Assembly: GCA_016223165.1 (NCBI GenBank)
Contig: JACRPO010000009.1
Span: forward strand, 1,536,300-1,600,299
Length of the DNA: 64,000 nt
Source: Burkholderiales bacterium
Lineage (GTDB): Bacteria; Pseudomonadota; Gammaproteobacteria; Burkholderiales; Burkholderiaceae_C
Direction of reading: 5' to 3'
Both the position numbers and the translations under genes were made by a program. Positions 33,011 through 42,663 of the stretch are shown here, piece by piece. A model generated the notes under the pieces. The model made no database searches, had not been told where the DNA came from, and saw only the letters and a list, made by a program, of their open reading frames with translations. Within the stretch, counting starts at the first letter, position 1, and every line of letters starts with the position of its first letter.

Positions 33011-34492
33011 ATGACCTCGATGCACCTCATCGCGCACTGGAACCCGGAGGACGCCGCCTTCTGGCGCGGGCCCGGCCGGCGCGTGGCGAGGCGCAACCTC
33101 GCGCTCTCGGTGCCGGCGCTGATGCTGGCCTTCGCGGTGTGGATGCTGTGGTCGGTGGTGGTGGTGCACCTGCCGGCGGCGGGCTTTCGCTTCTCCACCA
33201 ACCAGCTCTTCTGGCTGGCGGCGCTGCCGGCGCTCTCGGGCGCCACGCTGCGCGTCTTCTACGCTTTCGCGGTGCCGGTGTTCGGCGGCCGGCGCTGGAC
33301 GGCGCTGGCCACCGCGAGCCTGCTGCTGCCCGCGCTCGGCACCGGCTTCGCGCTGCAGGACACGACGACGCCGTACGAGGTGCTCGTCGGCCTGGCGCTG
33401 CTGTGCGGCCTGGGCGGCGGCAACTTCGCCAGCTCGATGGCGCACATCAGCTACTTCTACCCGCGCCATCGCGCCGGCTGGGCGCTCGGGCTCAACGCCG
33501 GCCTCGGCAACCTCGGTGTCTCGCTGGCGCAGGCGCTGGTGCCGGCGGTCATCGCGTTCAGCCTGCTCGGTGCCTTCGGCGCACCCACCAACGCCGCACT
33601 CGCAGGTGCCGCGGGCACTGCGCCCGCCACGCCCGTCGTGCCCATCACGCCCATCTGGCTGCAGAACGCCGGCTTCGTCTGGGTGCCGCTCATCGCCGCC
33701 AGCTGCCTCGCGGCCTGGTTCGGCATGAACGACCTCGCCGACGTGCGCAGCGGCTTCGGCGAACAGGCGGTGATCTTCAAGCGCAAGCACACCTGGCTCA
33801 GCTGCTGGCTGTACCTGGGCACCTTCGGCTCGTTCATCGGCTTCGCGGCCGGCTTCCCGCTCTTGCTGGCGAGCCACTTCCCGGCCGTCGATGCCACGCA
33901 GCTGGCCTGGATCGGGCCGCTGGTGGGAGCCGTGTTGCGGCCGCTCGGCGGCTGGCTGAGCGACCGCCTGGGCGGCGCGCGCGTGACGTTGTGGTGCCTG
34001 GCGGCGATGGCGCTCTCCACGCTCGGCGTGTGGCAGTGGCTGCCCGGCGAAGGCGCCGCCGAGGCCGGCCACCTGCCAGGCGTGCTCGCGGGCTTCGTCG
34101 TGCTTTTCGCCGCCGCCGGCATCGGCAGCAGCAGCGTCTTCCGCATGATCCCGCTCATCTTTGCGCACCTGCACGAAGGCGCGCCAGGCGCCGCCGACAG
34201 CGCCCCCAAGAACTCCCCCGACCGCGCCTCCGACCGCGCCGCCGACCGCGCCACGGTCCCGGCCGAGGACGCCGGCGCGAAGCGCGCGCACACCGAAGCC
34301 GCCGCCACGCTGGGCTTCTGCAGTGCCATCGGCGCCTATGGCGGCTTCGTCATCCCCAAGAGCTTCGGCACCGCCTTGCTGTGGAGCGGCAGCGCCGCGC
34401 CGGCGCTGCTCATGTTCATCGCCTTCTACCTCTCGTGCATCGCGATCACCTGGTGGCACTACGGCCGCCCCGGTGCCGCGCTGCCCTGCTGA
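33011..34492 (+). CDS. Third NarK-type nitrate/nitrite transporter
   Basis: A 493-residue MFS carrier clearly related to narK2: WNPEDAAFWRGPGRRVARRN at the N-terminus, CGLGGGNFASSMAHISYFYP, GLNAGLGNLGVSLAQ and AAGIGSSSVFRMIPLIF. It is therefore a diverged in-situ duplicate. A loop near residues 393-425 is hydrophilic and repeated (DRASDRAADRA). The ATG at 33011 is used; a GTG at 32999 is equally possible. It ends 38 bp before narG. Three consecutive NarK proteins are more than usual, and this copy may favour nitrite export or a different ion. Confidence 0.85.
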   Translation: MTSMHLIAHWNPEDAAFWRGPGRRVARRNLALSVPALMLAFAVWMLWSVVVVHLPAAGFRFSTNQLFWLAALPALSGATLRVFYAFAVPVFGGRRWTALATASLLLPALGTGFALQDTTTPYEVLVGLALLCGLGGGNFASSMAHISYFYPRHRAGWALGLNAGLGNLGVSLAQALVPAVIAFSLLGAFGAPTNAALAGAAGTAPATPVVPITPIWLQNAGFVWVPLIAASCLAAWFGMNDLADVRSGFGEQAVIFKRKHTWLSCWLYLGTFGSFIGFAAGFPLLLASHFPAVDATQLAWIGPLVGAVLRPLGGWLSDRLGGARVTLWCLAAMALSTLGVWQWLPGEGAAEAGHLPGVLAGFVVLFAAAGIGSSSVFRMIPLIFAHLHEGAPGAADSAPKNSPDRASDRAADRATVPAEDAGAKRAHTEAAATLGFCSAIGAYGGFVIPKSFGTALLWSGSAAPALLMFIAFYLSCIAITWWHYGRPGAALPC

Positions 34493-34530
34493 CCCACAAG
34501 AGATCTTTCTCCCGAAGGACGCTATTCACC

Positions 34531-37500
34531 ATGTCGCACTTCCTCGACCGCCTCACCCACTTCAAGCTGCCCAAGGAAACCTTTGCCGACGGGCACGGCG
34601 TGGCCACCGGCGAAGACCGCACCTGGGAGGACTCCTACCGCAACCGCTGGGCGCACGACAAGATCGTGCGCAGCACGCACGGCGTCAACTGCACGGGCTC
34701 GTGCAGCTGGAAGATCTACGTCAAGGGCGGCATCGTCACCTGGGAGACGCAGCAGACCGACTACCCGCGCACGCGCGCCGACCTGCCCAACCACGAGCCG
34801 CGCGGCTGCCAGCGCGGTGCCTCCTACTCGTGGTACCTGTACAGCGCCAACCGCGTGAAGTACCCGATGGTGCGCGGCCGCCTGCTCGAGCGCTGGCGCG
34901 CGGCGCTGAAGGTCACCAAGACGCCCGTCGACGCCTGGGCCGTCATCGTCGAGAACCCCGAAGCGCGGCGCGACTACCAGAAGGTGCGCGGCATGGGCGG
35001 CTTCGTGCGCAGCACCTGGGACGAGGTGAACCAGCTCATCGCCGCGGCCAACGTCTACACGATCAAGACGCACGGCCCCGACCGCGTCATCGGCTTCAGC
35101 CCGATCCCGGCGATGAGCATGGTCAGCTACGCCGCCGGCTCGCGCTACCTGAGCCTGATCGGCGGCGTGTGCATGAGCTTCTACGACTGGTACTGCGACC
35201 TGCCGCCTTCGAGCCCGCAGGTCTGGGGCGAGCAGACCGACGTGCCCGAATCGGCCGATTGGTACAACAGCACCTACATCATCGCCTGGGGCAGCAACGT
35301 GCCGCAGACGCGCACGCCCGACGCGCACTTCTTCACCGAGGTGCGCTACAAGGGCGCGAAGACGGTGGCGGTGACGCCCGACTACGCCGAGGTGAGCAAG
35401 CTCGCCGACCTCTGGCTGCACCCCAAGCAGGGCACCGACGCCGCGCTCGCGATGGCGATGGGGCACGTGGCGCTGAAGGAGTTCTACTTCGGCGGCAGCG
35501 GCCCGGGGCCCGCGCGTCCGCGCAGCGCCTACTTCGACGACTACGCGCGCCGCTACACCGACCTGCCGCTGCTCGTGATGCTCGAGGAGCGCACGCTCGA
35601 AGAAGGCCCGAACAAGGGCAAGAAGGTGATGACGCCGGGCCGCTACCTGCGCGCCAGCGACTTCAACGGCAAGCTCGGCCAGGGCAACAACCCCGAGTGG
35701 AAGACAGTGGCCTTCGACACCGGCGGCAAGGCCGTGCTGCCCAACGGCTCGATCGGCTTCCGCTGGGGCGCCGAAGGCCGCCCCGACCTCGGCAAGTGGA
35801 ACCTCGAATCGAAGGAGGCGCGCAGCGACGCCGACGTGAAGCTCAAGCTGAGCGTGCTCGAAGACGGTGCCCAGACTCACGAGGTCGTGCCCGTCGCCTT
35901 CCCGTACTTCGCCGGCGCCGAGGTGCCGCATTTCCCGGCCAACGCGCAGGCCGGCGGCGAGCTCAACCACGCCAAGGTGCCCGCGGTGCGTCTGCGCCTG
36001 GGCAAGGAGGGCGAAGAGCGTTACGCGCTCGTGGCCACCGTGTTCGACCTGCAGGTGGCGCAGTACGGCATCGACCGCGGCCTCGGCAGCGGCGCGAAGA
36101 GCTACGACGACGACGCGCCCTACACGCCCGCCTGGCAGGAGAAGATCACCGGCGTGCCGCGCGACCAGGTCATCACCGTGGCGCGCCAGTTCGCCGCCAA
36201 TGCCGACAAGACGCACGGCAAGTCGATGGTGATCATCGGCGCGGCGATGAACCACTGGTACCACGCCGACATGAACTACCGCGGCGTGATCAACCTGCTC
36301 ATGATGTGCGGGTGCATCGGCCAGAGCGGCGGCGGCTGGGCCCACTACGTCGGCCAGGAGAAGCTGCGCCCGCAGACGGGCTGGACGGCGCTGGCCTTCG
36401 CGCTCGACTGGATCCGCCCGCCGCGGCAGCAGAACAGCACGAGCTTCTTCTACGCCCACACCGACCAGTGGCGCTACGAGAAGCTGGGCGTGGAGGAGGT
36501 GCTGTCGCCGCTGGCCGACAAGGCCCGCTTCGGCGGCAGCTTCATCGACTACAACGTGCGCGCCGAGCGCATGGGCTGGCTGCCTTCGGCGCCGCAGCTC
36601 AAGACCAACCCGCTGCAGGTGGTGAAGGATGCCGCCACGGTCGGCCTCGACCCGAAGGACTACGTCGTCAAGGCGCTCAAGGACGGCACGCTCGAGATGA
36701 GCTGCGAGGACCCGGATGCGCCGCAGAACTGGCCGCGCAACCTGTTCGTCTGGCGCAGCAACCTGCTGGGCAGCAGCGGCAAGGGGCACGAGTACTTCTG
36801 CAAGCACCTGCTCGGCACCGAGAACGGCGTGCAGGGCAAGGACCTGGGCCCGGACGATGCCAAGCCGGCCGAGGTGAAGTGGCATGCCGAGGCGCCGCAG
36901 GGCAAGCTCGACCTGCTCGTGACGCTCGACTTCCGCATGAGCACCACCTGCCTGTACAGCGACATCGTGCTGCCCACGGCGAGCTGGTACGAGAAGAACG
37001 ACCTCAACACGAGCGACATGCACCCCTTCATCCACCCGCTCTCCGCGGCCGTGGACCCGGTATGGCAAAGCCGCAGCGACTGGGAGATCTACAAGGGCTT
37101 CGCGAAGGCTTTCAGCGAGGTCTGCCGCGGCCACCTCGGCGTGGAAAAGGAGGTCGTGCTGACGCCGCTGATGCATGACACGCCGGCCGAGCTGGCGCAG
37201 CCCTTCGACGTGAAGGAGTGGAAGAAGGGTGAGTGCGAGCTGATCCCGGGCAAGACGGCACCTTCCATCGCCGTGGTCGAGCGCGACTACCCGGGCGTCT
37301 ACGAGCGCTTCGCCTCGCTCGGGCCCTTGATGAACAAGGCGGGCAACGGCGGCAAGGGCATCGGCTGGGATACCAAGACCGAGGTGGCGCAGCTCGGCGA
37401 CCTCAACGGCACCGACAGCGAAGGCCGCCCGCGCATCGTCACCGACATCGACGCCTGCGAGGTCATCCTGCAGCTGGCACCCGAGACCAACGGCCATGTC

Positions 37501-38361
37501 GCGGTGAAGGCCTGGGAGGCGCTGAGCAAGATCACCGGGCGCGAGCACGCGCACCTGGCGCTGCACCGCGAGGACGAGAAGATCCGCTACCGCGACGTGC
37601 AGGCGCAGCCGCGCAAGATCATCAGCTCACCGACGTGGAGCGGCCTCGAGAGCGAGAAGGTCTCGTACAACGCCGGCTACACCAACGTGCACGAGCTGAT
37701 CCCCTGGCGCACCCTCACTGGGCGCCAGCAGTTCTACCAGGACCACCCCTGGATGATCGCCTTCGGCGAAGGCTTCAGCAGCTACCGCCCGCCGGTGGAC
37801 CTGAAGACCACTGATGCGATGCAGGGCCGCAAGCCGAACGGCAACAAGGAGATCGTCCTCAACTTCATCACGCCGCACCAGAAGTGGGGCATCCACAGCA
37901 CCTACAGCGACAACCTGATGATGCTGACGCTCAACCGCGGCGGGCCCGTCATCTGGCTGTCGGAGACCGACGCCAAGGCCGCCGGCATCGAGGACAACGA
38001 CTGGGTGGAGCTGTTCAACGTCAACGGCGCCATCGCAGCGCGCGCGGTGGTCAGCCAGCGCGTCAACCCCGGCATGACGCTGATGTACCACGCGCAGGAA
38101 AAGATCATCAACGCGCCGGGCTCGGAGATCACCGGCGTGCGCGGCGGCATCCACAACAGCGTCACGCGCATCGTCACCAAGCCCACGCACATGATCGGCG
38201 GTTATGCGCAGCTGAGCTACGGCTTCAACTACTACGGGACCATCGGCACCAACCGCGACGAGTTCGTCATCGTGCGCAAGATGAGCAAGGTCGACTGGCT
38301 CGACACGCCGCGCGATGACCACCTCGCGAAGGCCTACCAGGCGCAGGGGGAGAACCCGTGA
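34531..38361 (+). CDS. narG: Respiratory nitrate reductase alpha subunit
   Basis: A 1276-residue molybdo-bis-MGD catalytic subunit facing the cytoplasm. The FS0 cluster ligands are H50, C54, C58 and C93. The Mo ligand is D223 in FYDWYCDLPPSSPQVWGEQT. AWGSNVPQTRTPDAHFFTEV and the C-terminal GFNYYGTIGTNRDEFVIVRK complete the family pattern. Full length for the family, with no signal peptide. It follows narK3 by 38 bp, but is separated from narH by an unusual 499-bp gap containing two hairpin elements. Confidence 0.98.
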   Translation: MSHFLDRLTHFKLPKETFADGHGVATGEDRTWEDSYRNRWAHDKIVRSTHGVNCTGSCSWKIYVKGGIVTWETQQTDYPRTRADLPNHEPRGCQRGASYSWYLYSANRVKYPMVRGRLLERWRAALKVTKTPVDAWAVIVENPEARRDYQKVRGMGGFVRSTWDEVNQLIAAANVYTIKTHGPDRVIGFSPIPAMSMVSYAAGSRYLSLIGGVCMSFYDWYCDLPPSSPQVWGEQTDVPESADWYNSTYIIAWGSNVPQTRTPDAHFFTEVRYKGAKTVAVTPDYAEVSKLADLWLHPKQGTDAALAMAMGHVALKEFYFGGSGPGPARPRSAYFDDYARRYTDLPLLVMLEERTLEEGPNKGKKVMTPGRYLRASDFNGKLGQGNNPEWKTVAFDTGGKAVLPNGSIGFRWGAEGRPDLGKWNLESKEARSDADVKLKLSVLEDGAQTHEVVPVAFPYFAGAEVPHFPANAQAGGELNHAKVPAVRLRLGKEGEERYALVATVFDLQVAQYGIDRGLGSGAKSYDDDAPYTPAWQEKITGVPRDQVITVARQFAANADKTHGKSMVIIGAAMNHWYHADMNYRGVINLLMMCGCIGQSGGGWAHYVGQEKLRPQTGWTALAFALDWIRPPRQQNSTSFFYAHTDQWRYEKLGVEEVLSPLADKARFGGSFIDYNVRAERMGWLPSAPQLKTNPLQVVKDAATVGLDPKDYVVKALKDGTLEMSCEDPDAPQNWPRNLFVWRSNLLGSSGKGHEYFCKHLLGTENGVQGKDLGPDDAKPAEVKWHAEAPQGKLDLLVTLDFRMSTTCLYSDIVLPTASWYEKNDLNTSDMHPFIHPLSAAVDPVWQSRSDWEIYKGFAKAFSEVCRGHLGVEKEVVLTPLMHDTPAELAQPFDVKEWKKGECELIPGKTAPSIAVVERDYPGVYERFASLGPLMNKAGNGGKGIGWDTKTEVAQLGDLNGTDSEGRPRIVTDIDACEVILQLAPETNGHVAVKAWEALSKITGREHAHLALHREDEKIRYRDVQAQPRKIISSPTWSGLESEKVSYNAGYTNVHELIPWRTLTGRQQFYQDHPWMIAFGEGFSSYRPPVDLKTTDAMQGRKPNGNKEIVLNFITPHQKWGIHSTYSDNLMMLTLNRGGPVIWLSETDAKAAGIEDNDWVELFNVNGAIAARAVVSQRVNPGMTLMYHAQEKIINAPGSEITGVRGGIHNSVTRIVTKPTHMIGGYAQLSYGFNYYGTIGTNRDEFVIVRKMSKVDWLDTPRDDHLAKAYQAQGENP

Positions 38362-38427
38362 AGTCGGTGCCTTGTGCGGTGCGCTGGAGCGGGCGGGTGG
38401 GCGCGCGCGCTCGCACGTCGGTGGCGG

Positions 38428-38551
38428 GATCGGGACGGCGGGGTGCCCTGCGCCGCGAATGTCCTCTTTCGGCGGACCTGCTCCGCAAGCTCCGCAGGTC
38501 CGCCGAATGCCCCCTTGATTTCGCTGCGCAGGGCACCCCACCGTCCCGATC
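38428..38551 (+). repeat. Dispersed hairpin element, copy A (narG-narH gap)
   Basis: The outer arms 38429-38459 and 38521-38551 are inverted repeats of about 31 bp with two mismatches (GATCGGGACGGCGGGGTGCC type). An inner perfect 12-bp stem, CGGCGGACCTGC (38470-38481) with GCAGGTCCGCCG (38494-38505), forms a nested hairpin. Between the stems lie asymmetric boxes GTCCTCTTTCGGCGG and CGAATGCCCCCTT, shared with copies B and C. In an operon transcript it would fold very stably. Confidence 0.85.
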
Positions 38552-38635
38552 CGGCACCCGCAGTGGCACGCCACGAGTCCGAGCCCGCGCCGGTGGTGGC
38601 ATGCCCTCCTCGCCGAAGACAAACCCCGGTGCCAC

Positions 38636-38748
38636 GCCAAGGACGCCGGGGGGTCGGCGTGGCGAGGTAAAGGGGGCATTCGGGGGACCAGCGAAGCTGG
38701 GCCGCCGAAAGAGGACACGAGCGACGCCGACCCCCCGGCGGCCTTGGC
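38636..38748 (-). repeat. Dispersed hairpin element, copy B (inverted)
   Basis: The outer arms 38636-38660 and 38724-38748 are 25-bp inverted repeats with one mismatch (GCCAAGGACGCCGGGGGGTC type). The interior, read on the minus strand, carries GTGTCCTCTTTCGGCGG and CGAATGCCCCCTTTACC, the boxes of copies A and C. It is in opposite orientation to copy A, 84 bp away. The outer arms differ from those of copy A, so boxes and arms evolve separately. Confidence 0.82.
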
Positions 38749-38860
38749 GCGCCACGCCCGCCGCACGCGCGAACAGCAAGAGCAGCGAGAACCGCGAGAA
38801 CAGCGAGATCAAGCTCTCCCGCCCCGCGAGAGACGCAGCAATTCAAGAAGGAGCATCGAC

Positions 38861-40393
38861 ATGAAGGTCCGCGCACAGATCGGCATGGTGCTGAACCTGG
38901 ACAAGTGCATCGGCTGCCACACCTGCAGCGTCACCTGCAAGAACGTCTGGACCAGCCGCCCCGGCGTCGAGTACGCCTGGTTCAACAACGTCGAGACCAA
39001 ACCCGGCATCGGCTACCCGAAGGAGTGGGAGAACCAGGACCGGTGGAACGGCGGCTGGGTGAGAAAGGGAAGCGGGGCCGACGCCACCATCGTCCCCAGG
39101 CAAGGCGGCAAGTGGCAGCTCTTGATGAAGATCTTCGCCAACCCCAACCTGCCCGAGATCGACGACTACTACGAGCCCTTCACCTTCGACTACGACCACC
39201 TGCACTCGGCGCCCGAGATGAAGGCGGCGCCCACCGCGCGGCCGCGCTCGCTCATCACCGGCCAGCGCATGGAGAAGATCGTCTGGGGCCCGAACTGGGA
39301 AGAGATCCTCGGCGGCGAATTCAGCAAGCGCAGCAAGGACCGCAACTTCGACGATATCCAGAAGGACATCTACGGCCAGTTCGAGAACACCTTCATGATG
39401 TACCTGCCCAGGCTGTGCGAGCACTGCCTGAACCCGGCCTGCGTGGCGAGTTGCCCGAGCGGCAGCATCTACAAGCGCGAGGAGGACGGCATCGTCCTCA
39501 TCGACCAGGACAAGTGCCGCGGCTGGCGCATGTGCGTCTCGGGCTGCCCGTACAAGAAGATCTACTACAACTGGAAGAGCGGCAAGGCCGAGAAGTGCAT
39601 CTTCTGCTACCCGCGCATCGAGGCCGGCCAGCCAACCGTGTGCAGCGAAACCTGCGTGGGCCGCATCCGCTACCTCGGCGTGCTGCTGTACGACGCCGAC
39701 CGCATCGCCGAGGCCGCCAGCGTCGAGCGTGACGCCGACCTCTACCAGGCGCAGCTCGACATCTTCCTCGACCCGCACGACCCGAAGGTGATCGCGCAGG
39801 CGCGCGCCGACGGCATCCCCGACAACTGGCTCGAGGCGGCGCGCGTGAGCCCCGTCTACAAGATGGCGGTGGACTGGAAGGTGGCGCTGCCGCTGCACCC
39901 CGAGTACCGCACGCTGCCGATGGTGTGGTACGTGCCACCGCTCTCGCCGATCACCGGCGCGGCCAATGCCGGCCAGGTGGGCATCAACGGCGAGATCCCC
40001 GACGTCAACCAGCTGCGCATCCCCGTCAAGTACCTGGCCAACCTGCTCACCGCGGGCGACACGGCGCCGGTGGTGCGCGCGCTCGAACGATTGCTCGCGA
40101 TGCGCGCCTACATGCGCGCCAAGCATGTCGACGGCGCGCCCAACCAGGCCGCCATCGACCAGGTCGGCGTGAGCGCGGCGATGGTCGAGGACATGTACCA
40201 GATCATGGCCATCGCCAACTACGAAGACCGCTTCGTCATCCCGAGCACGCACCGCGAATATGCGGAGAACGCCTTCAACGTGCGCGGCGGCTGCGGCTTC
40301 AGCTTCGGCAACGGCTGCAGCGAGGGCGTGAGCGAGACCAGCCTCTTCGGCAGCGAGAAGAAGCGCACCATCCCCATCAAGGCGATGGTCTGA
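38861..40393 (+). CDS. narH: Respiratory nitrate reductase beta subunit
   Basis: A 510-residue iron-sulfur subunit with four clusters. The Cys groups are CIGCHTCSVTC near the N-terminus, CEHCLNPACVASCPSGS, CRGWRMCVSGCPYKK (with the Trp typical of the 3Fe-4S site) and CIFCYPRIEAGQPTVCSETC. It passes electrons from NarI heme b to NarG on the cytoplasmic side. GAAGGAG lies 8 nt before the ATG, so translation is independent of narG despite the 499-bp hairpin-bearing gap. Confidence 0.98.
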   Translation: MKVRAQIGMVLNLDKCIGCHTCSVTCKNVWTSRPGVEYAWFNNVETKPGIGYPKEWENQDRWNGGWVRKGSGADATIVPRQGGKWQLLMKIFANPNLPEIDDYYEPFTFDYDHLHSAPEMKAAPTARPRSLITGQRMEKIVWGPNWEEILGGEFSKRSKDRNFDDIQKDIYGQFENTFMMYLPRLCEHCLNPACVASCPSGSIYKREEDGIVLIDQDKCRGWRMCVSGCPYKKIYYNWKSGKAEKCIFCYPRIEAGQPTVCSETCVGRIRYLGVLLYDADRIAEAASVERDADLYQAQLDIFLDPHDPKVIAQARADGIPDNWLEAARVSPVYKMAVDWKVALPLHPEYRTLPMVWYVPPLSPITGAANAGQVGINGEIPDVNQLRIPVKYLANLLTAGDTAPVVRALERLLAMRAYMRAKHVDGAPNQAAIDQVGVSAAMVEDMYQIMAIANYEDRFVIPSTHREYAENAFNVRGGCGFSFGNGCSEGVSETSLFGSEKKRTIPIKAMV

Positions 40394-40406
40394 GGAGCAC
40401 CACACC

Positions 40407-41162
40407 ATGGCCCTGTTCCACAACCCCCCTCGGCGCATGAGCCACACGCTGCGGGCGCTTGCGTGGCTGCTGCGCTACCCCACCGATGCGTTGCGCGAGA
40501 ACCTCGGCGCGGTGCGCGAGGCGCTGCACGAGGAACGCGCGCTGACCTTCGGCCGCCTGAGCGAGCTCGACGCGCTGATCGACCGCCTCGCCGCGCTGCC
40601 GCCGCTGCGCGCCGAAGCCGAGTACGTCGACCTCTTCGACCGCGGCCGGCGCACCTCGCTGCACCTGTTCGAGCATGTGCACGGCGACAGCCGCGACCGC
40701 GGGCCGGCGATGATCGACCTCACGCAGACCTACGAGCGCGCCGGCCTGCTGTTGGGCGACGGCGAGCTGCCCGACTTCCTGCCGGTGGTGCTGGAGTTCG
40801 CGAGCACGCAGCCCCCGGCCGAGGCGGTCGAGTTCCTGCGCGAGACGGCGCACATCGTGCGCGCCCTCTTCACGGCGATGCTCGAACGGCCGAGCCCGCA
40901 GGCGGCCTTGTTCGCCGCCGTGCTCGCGGCCGTGCTCGACCTCGCCGGCGAGAAGGCCGAGCGCGTGCCGCTGCCCGAGGAGCCCGCGCTCGACGAGAGC
41001 TGGGCCGAGCCCGAGGCGTTCGGCGGCTGCTCGTCGCAGGGCCAGGCGCGGCCGGACCAGCCGCAGCCCATCCACATCCACCGCTCTACCGAGCGCACGT
41101 CCGGCCGCACGGCCGGGCACGCGAGCGCGCACGGCGCCGGCGCCGCGCGCCGCGCCGCCTGA
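40407..41162 (+). CDS. narJ: Nitrate reductase maturation chaperone
   Basis: A 251-residue TorD/NarJ-family chaperone required for Mo-cofactor insertion into NarG. The motif YVDLFDRGRRTSLHLFEHVH is diagnostic, and LRALAWLLRYPTDALREN is the usual N-terminal helix. The C-terminal tail of about 45 residues is His/Arg/Ala-rich (PIHIHRSTERTSGRTAGH) and not typical. It starts 13 bp after narH. Confidence 0.95.
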   Translation: MALFHNPPRRMSHTLRALAWLLRYPTDALRENLGAVREALHEERALTFGRLSELDALIDRLAALPPLRAEAEYVDLFDRGRRTSLHLFEHVHGDSRDRGPAMIDLTQTYERAGLLLGDGELPDFLPVVLEFASTQPPAEAVEFLRETAHIVRALFTAMLERPSPQAALFAAVLAAVLDLAGEKAERVPLPEEPALDESWAEPEAFGGCSSQGQARPDQPQPIHIHRSTERTSGRTAGHASAHGAGAARRAA

Positions 41163-41179
41163 CCTCCGGGAGACCCACT

Positions 41180-41905
41180 ATGAGCCTGCTGCACAACTTC
41201 CTCTTCAACGTCTACCCGTACCTCTGCCTCGGCGTTTTCCTGATGGGCAGCGTCGCGCGCTTCGACCGCGACCAGTACACCTGGAAGAGCGACAGCTCGC
41301 AGATGCTGCGCGCGCGCCAGTTGCGCTGGGGCAGCAACCTCTTCCACGGCGGCATCCTCTTCCTCTTCTTCGGCCACCTGTTCGGGCAGCTGACGCCGCA
41401 CGCCGTCTACGAGCTCGTCATCACGGCGCAGCAGAAGCAGGTGCTCGCCGTGGTGGCGGGTGGCGTCGCCGGTGCCGCCTGCTTCGTCGGCCTGACGATG
41501 CTGCTGCATCGGCGCCTGTTCGACCCGCGCATCCGCCTCACCAGCCACCGCACCGACCTGGCCGTGCTGGTCATCCTGTGGGTGCAGCTGAGCCTGGGCC
41601 TCGCGACGCTGCCGGCCTCGCTGCGGCATGCCTCCGACCCGCAGACGATGATCGTGCTCGCCAACTACCTGCAGGGCATCGCCACCTTCCGGCCCGATGC
41701 GGCGCTGCTCGCCGGCATCGACTGGCACTACCTCGTGCACATGGTGCTGGGCATGACGATCTTCCTGCTCTTCCCGTTCAGCCGCCTCGTGCACATCTGG
41801 AGCGGCTTCGCTTCGGTGGGCTACCTGTTCCGGCCCTACCAGGTGGTGCGCGCGCGCCGACTGAACGTGCCGGCCGGCCACAACGTGCCGCACAGTGCCC
41901 GCTGA
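41180..41905 (+). CDS. narI: Respiratory nitrate reductase gamma subunit
   Basis: A 241-residue membrane cytochrome b with five helices, binding two hemes b. Candidate ligands are the His in SNLFHGGILFLFFGHLFG and two in HYLVHMVLGM and RLVHIWSG. It oxidises quinol at the periplasmic side and passes electrons to NarH. GGGAG lies shortly before the ATG. Confidence 0.97.
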   Translation: MSLLHNFLFNVYPYLCLGVFLMGSVARFDRDQYTWKSDSSQMLRARQLRWGSNLFHGGILFLFFGHLFGQLTPHAVYELVITAQQKQVLAVVAGGVAGAACFVGLTMLLHRRLFDPRIRLTSHRTDLAVLVILWVQLSLGLATLPASLRHASDPQTMIVLANYLQGIATFRPDAALLAGIDWHYLVHMVLGMTIFLLFPFSRLVHIWSGFASVGYLFRPYQVVRARRLNVPAGHNVPHSAR

Positions 41906-41917
41906 GGAGAACAGGAC

Positions 41918-42619
41918 ATGGCCGATCCGATCCACACCCAGGAAACGCTCGCGCTGCTGCAGCAGGAGGCCGTGCGCGCCGGCCTGCTCGATGCGAACGA
42001 TCCGCCGCCACAAGGCGGCATCGCGAGTGACGCCGCCGCCGAGGCCATCGAGGCCCTGCTCGAGCGGGAGTTGCGCGTGCCCGAGCCCGACGAGGCCGCG
42101 TGCCGGCGCCACTTCGCCGCCAATCCCGCGCGCTTTGCGCAAGGCGGTCAGGGCGGCGAGCGCGTGCGCCTGCGCCACGTGCTCTTCGCCGTGACGCCGG
42201 GCGTCGATGTCGGCGCACTGCGCCAGCGCGCCGAGGCCTGCCTGATCGACCTGCGCGCTCATCAGGGCAATGAAGGGAGCGAGACCGACGCGCGCTTCGC
42301 GAAGGCGGCGCGCGAATGCTCCAACTGCCCGAGCGGCGCCGAGGGCGGCGAACTCGGCACGCTGGCGGCCGAGGACTGCGCGCCCGAGTTCGCGCGCGAG
42401 ATCTTCTTCGGCCACGCCGAGGTGGGCGTGCTGCCGCGCCTCGTGCATTCGCGCTTCGGGCTGCACGTGGTGCAGGTGCTGCAGCGCGAGGCCGGCCAGG
42501 TGCCGCCCTTCGAAGCCGTGCGCGCCGCGGTGGCGCAATCGCTGCGCCAGCAGGCCTACATCACCGCGCTGCGCCAGTACCTGCAGGTGCTCGGCAGCGC
42601 CACGCCGCTGGTGCAGTAG
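41918..42619 (+). CDS. Parvulin-type peptidyl-prolyl isomerase of the nar operon
   Basis: A 233-residue cytoplasmic PpiC/NifM-like protein without a signal peptide. The rotamase domain covers about 82-195 (RLRHVLFAVTPG, CSNCPSGAEGGELG, SRFGLHVVQVLQRE). An N-terminal helical region precedes it and a helical tail follows. A parvulin gene after narI is common in beta- and gammaproteobacterial nar operons and is thought to help fold or assemble the nitrate reductase. It lies 12 bp after narI. Confidence 0.9.
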   Translation: MADPIHTQETLALLQQEAVRAGLLDANDPPPQGGIASDAAAEAIEALLERELRVPEPDEAACRRHFAANPARFAQGGQGGERVRLRHVLFAVTPGVDVGALRQRAEACLIDLRAHQGNEGSETDARFAKAARECSNCPSGAEGGELGTLAAEDCAPEFAREIFFGHAEVGVLPRLVHSRFGLHVVQVLQREAGQVPPFEAVRAAVAQSLRQQAYITALRQYLQVLGSATPLVQ

Positions 42620-42663
42620 CCGCCGGTGCCGGCGCATCCCACCTGCCAGTGGAGTGCCCCTCG

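Noticed and set aside
31229..34459. A minus-strand open frame of more than 1000 codons opposite narK2 and narK3
   Set aside because: Its translation is low-complexity Arg/Ala/His-rich with no domain, and it mirrors the third-codon GC bias of the real genes on the other strand.
34522..37566. A minus-strand open frame of about 1000 codons opposite narG
   Set aside because: narG on the plus strand is unmistakable along its full length; the opposite frame is a GC-driven shadow.
38428..38748. Hairpin elements considered as insertion sequences or rho-independent terminators
   Set aside because: No transposase is encoded, no target-site duplication is evident, there is no T-run, and narH must be expressed from beyond them.
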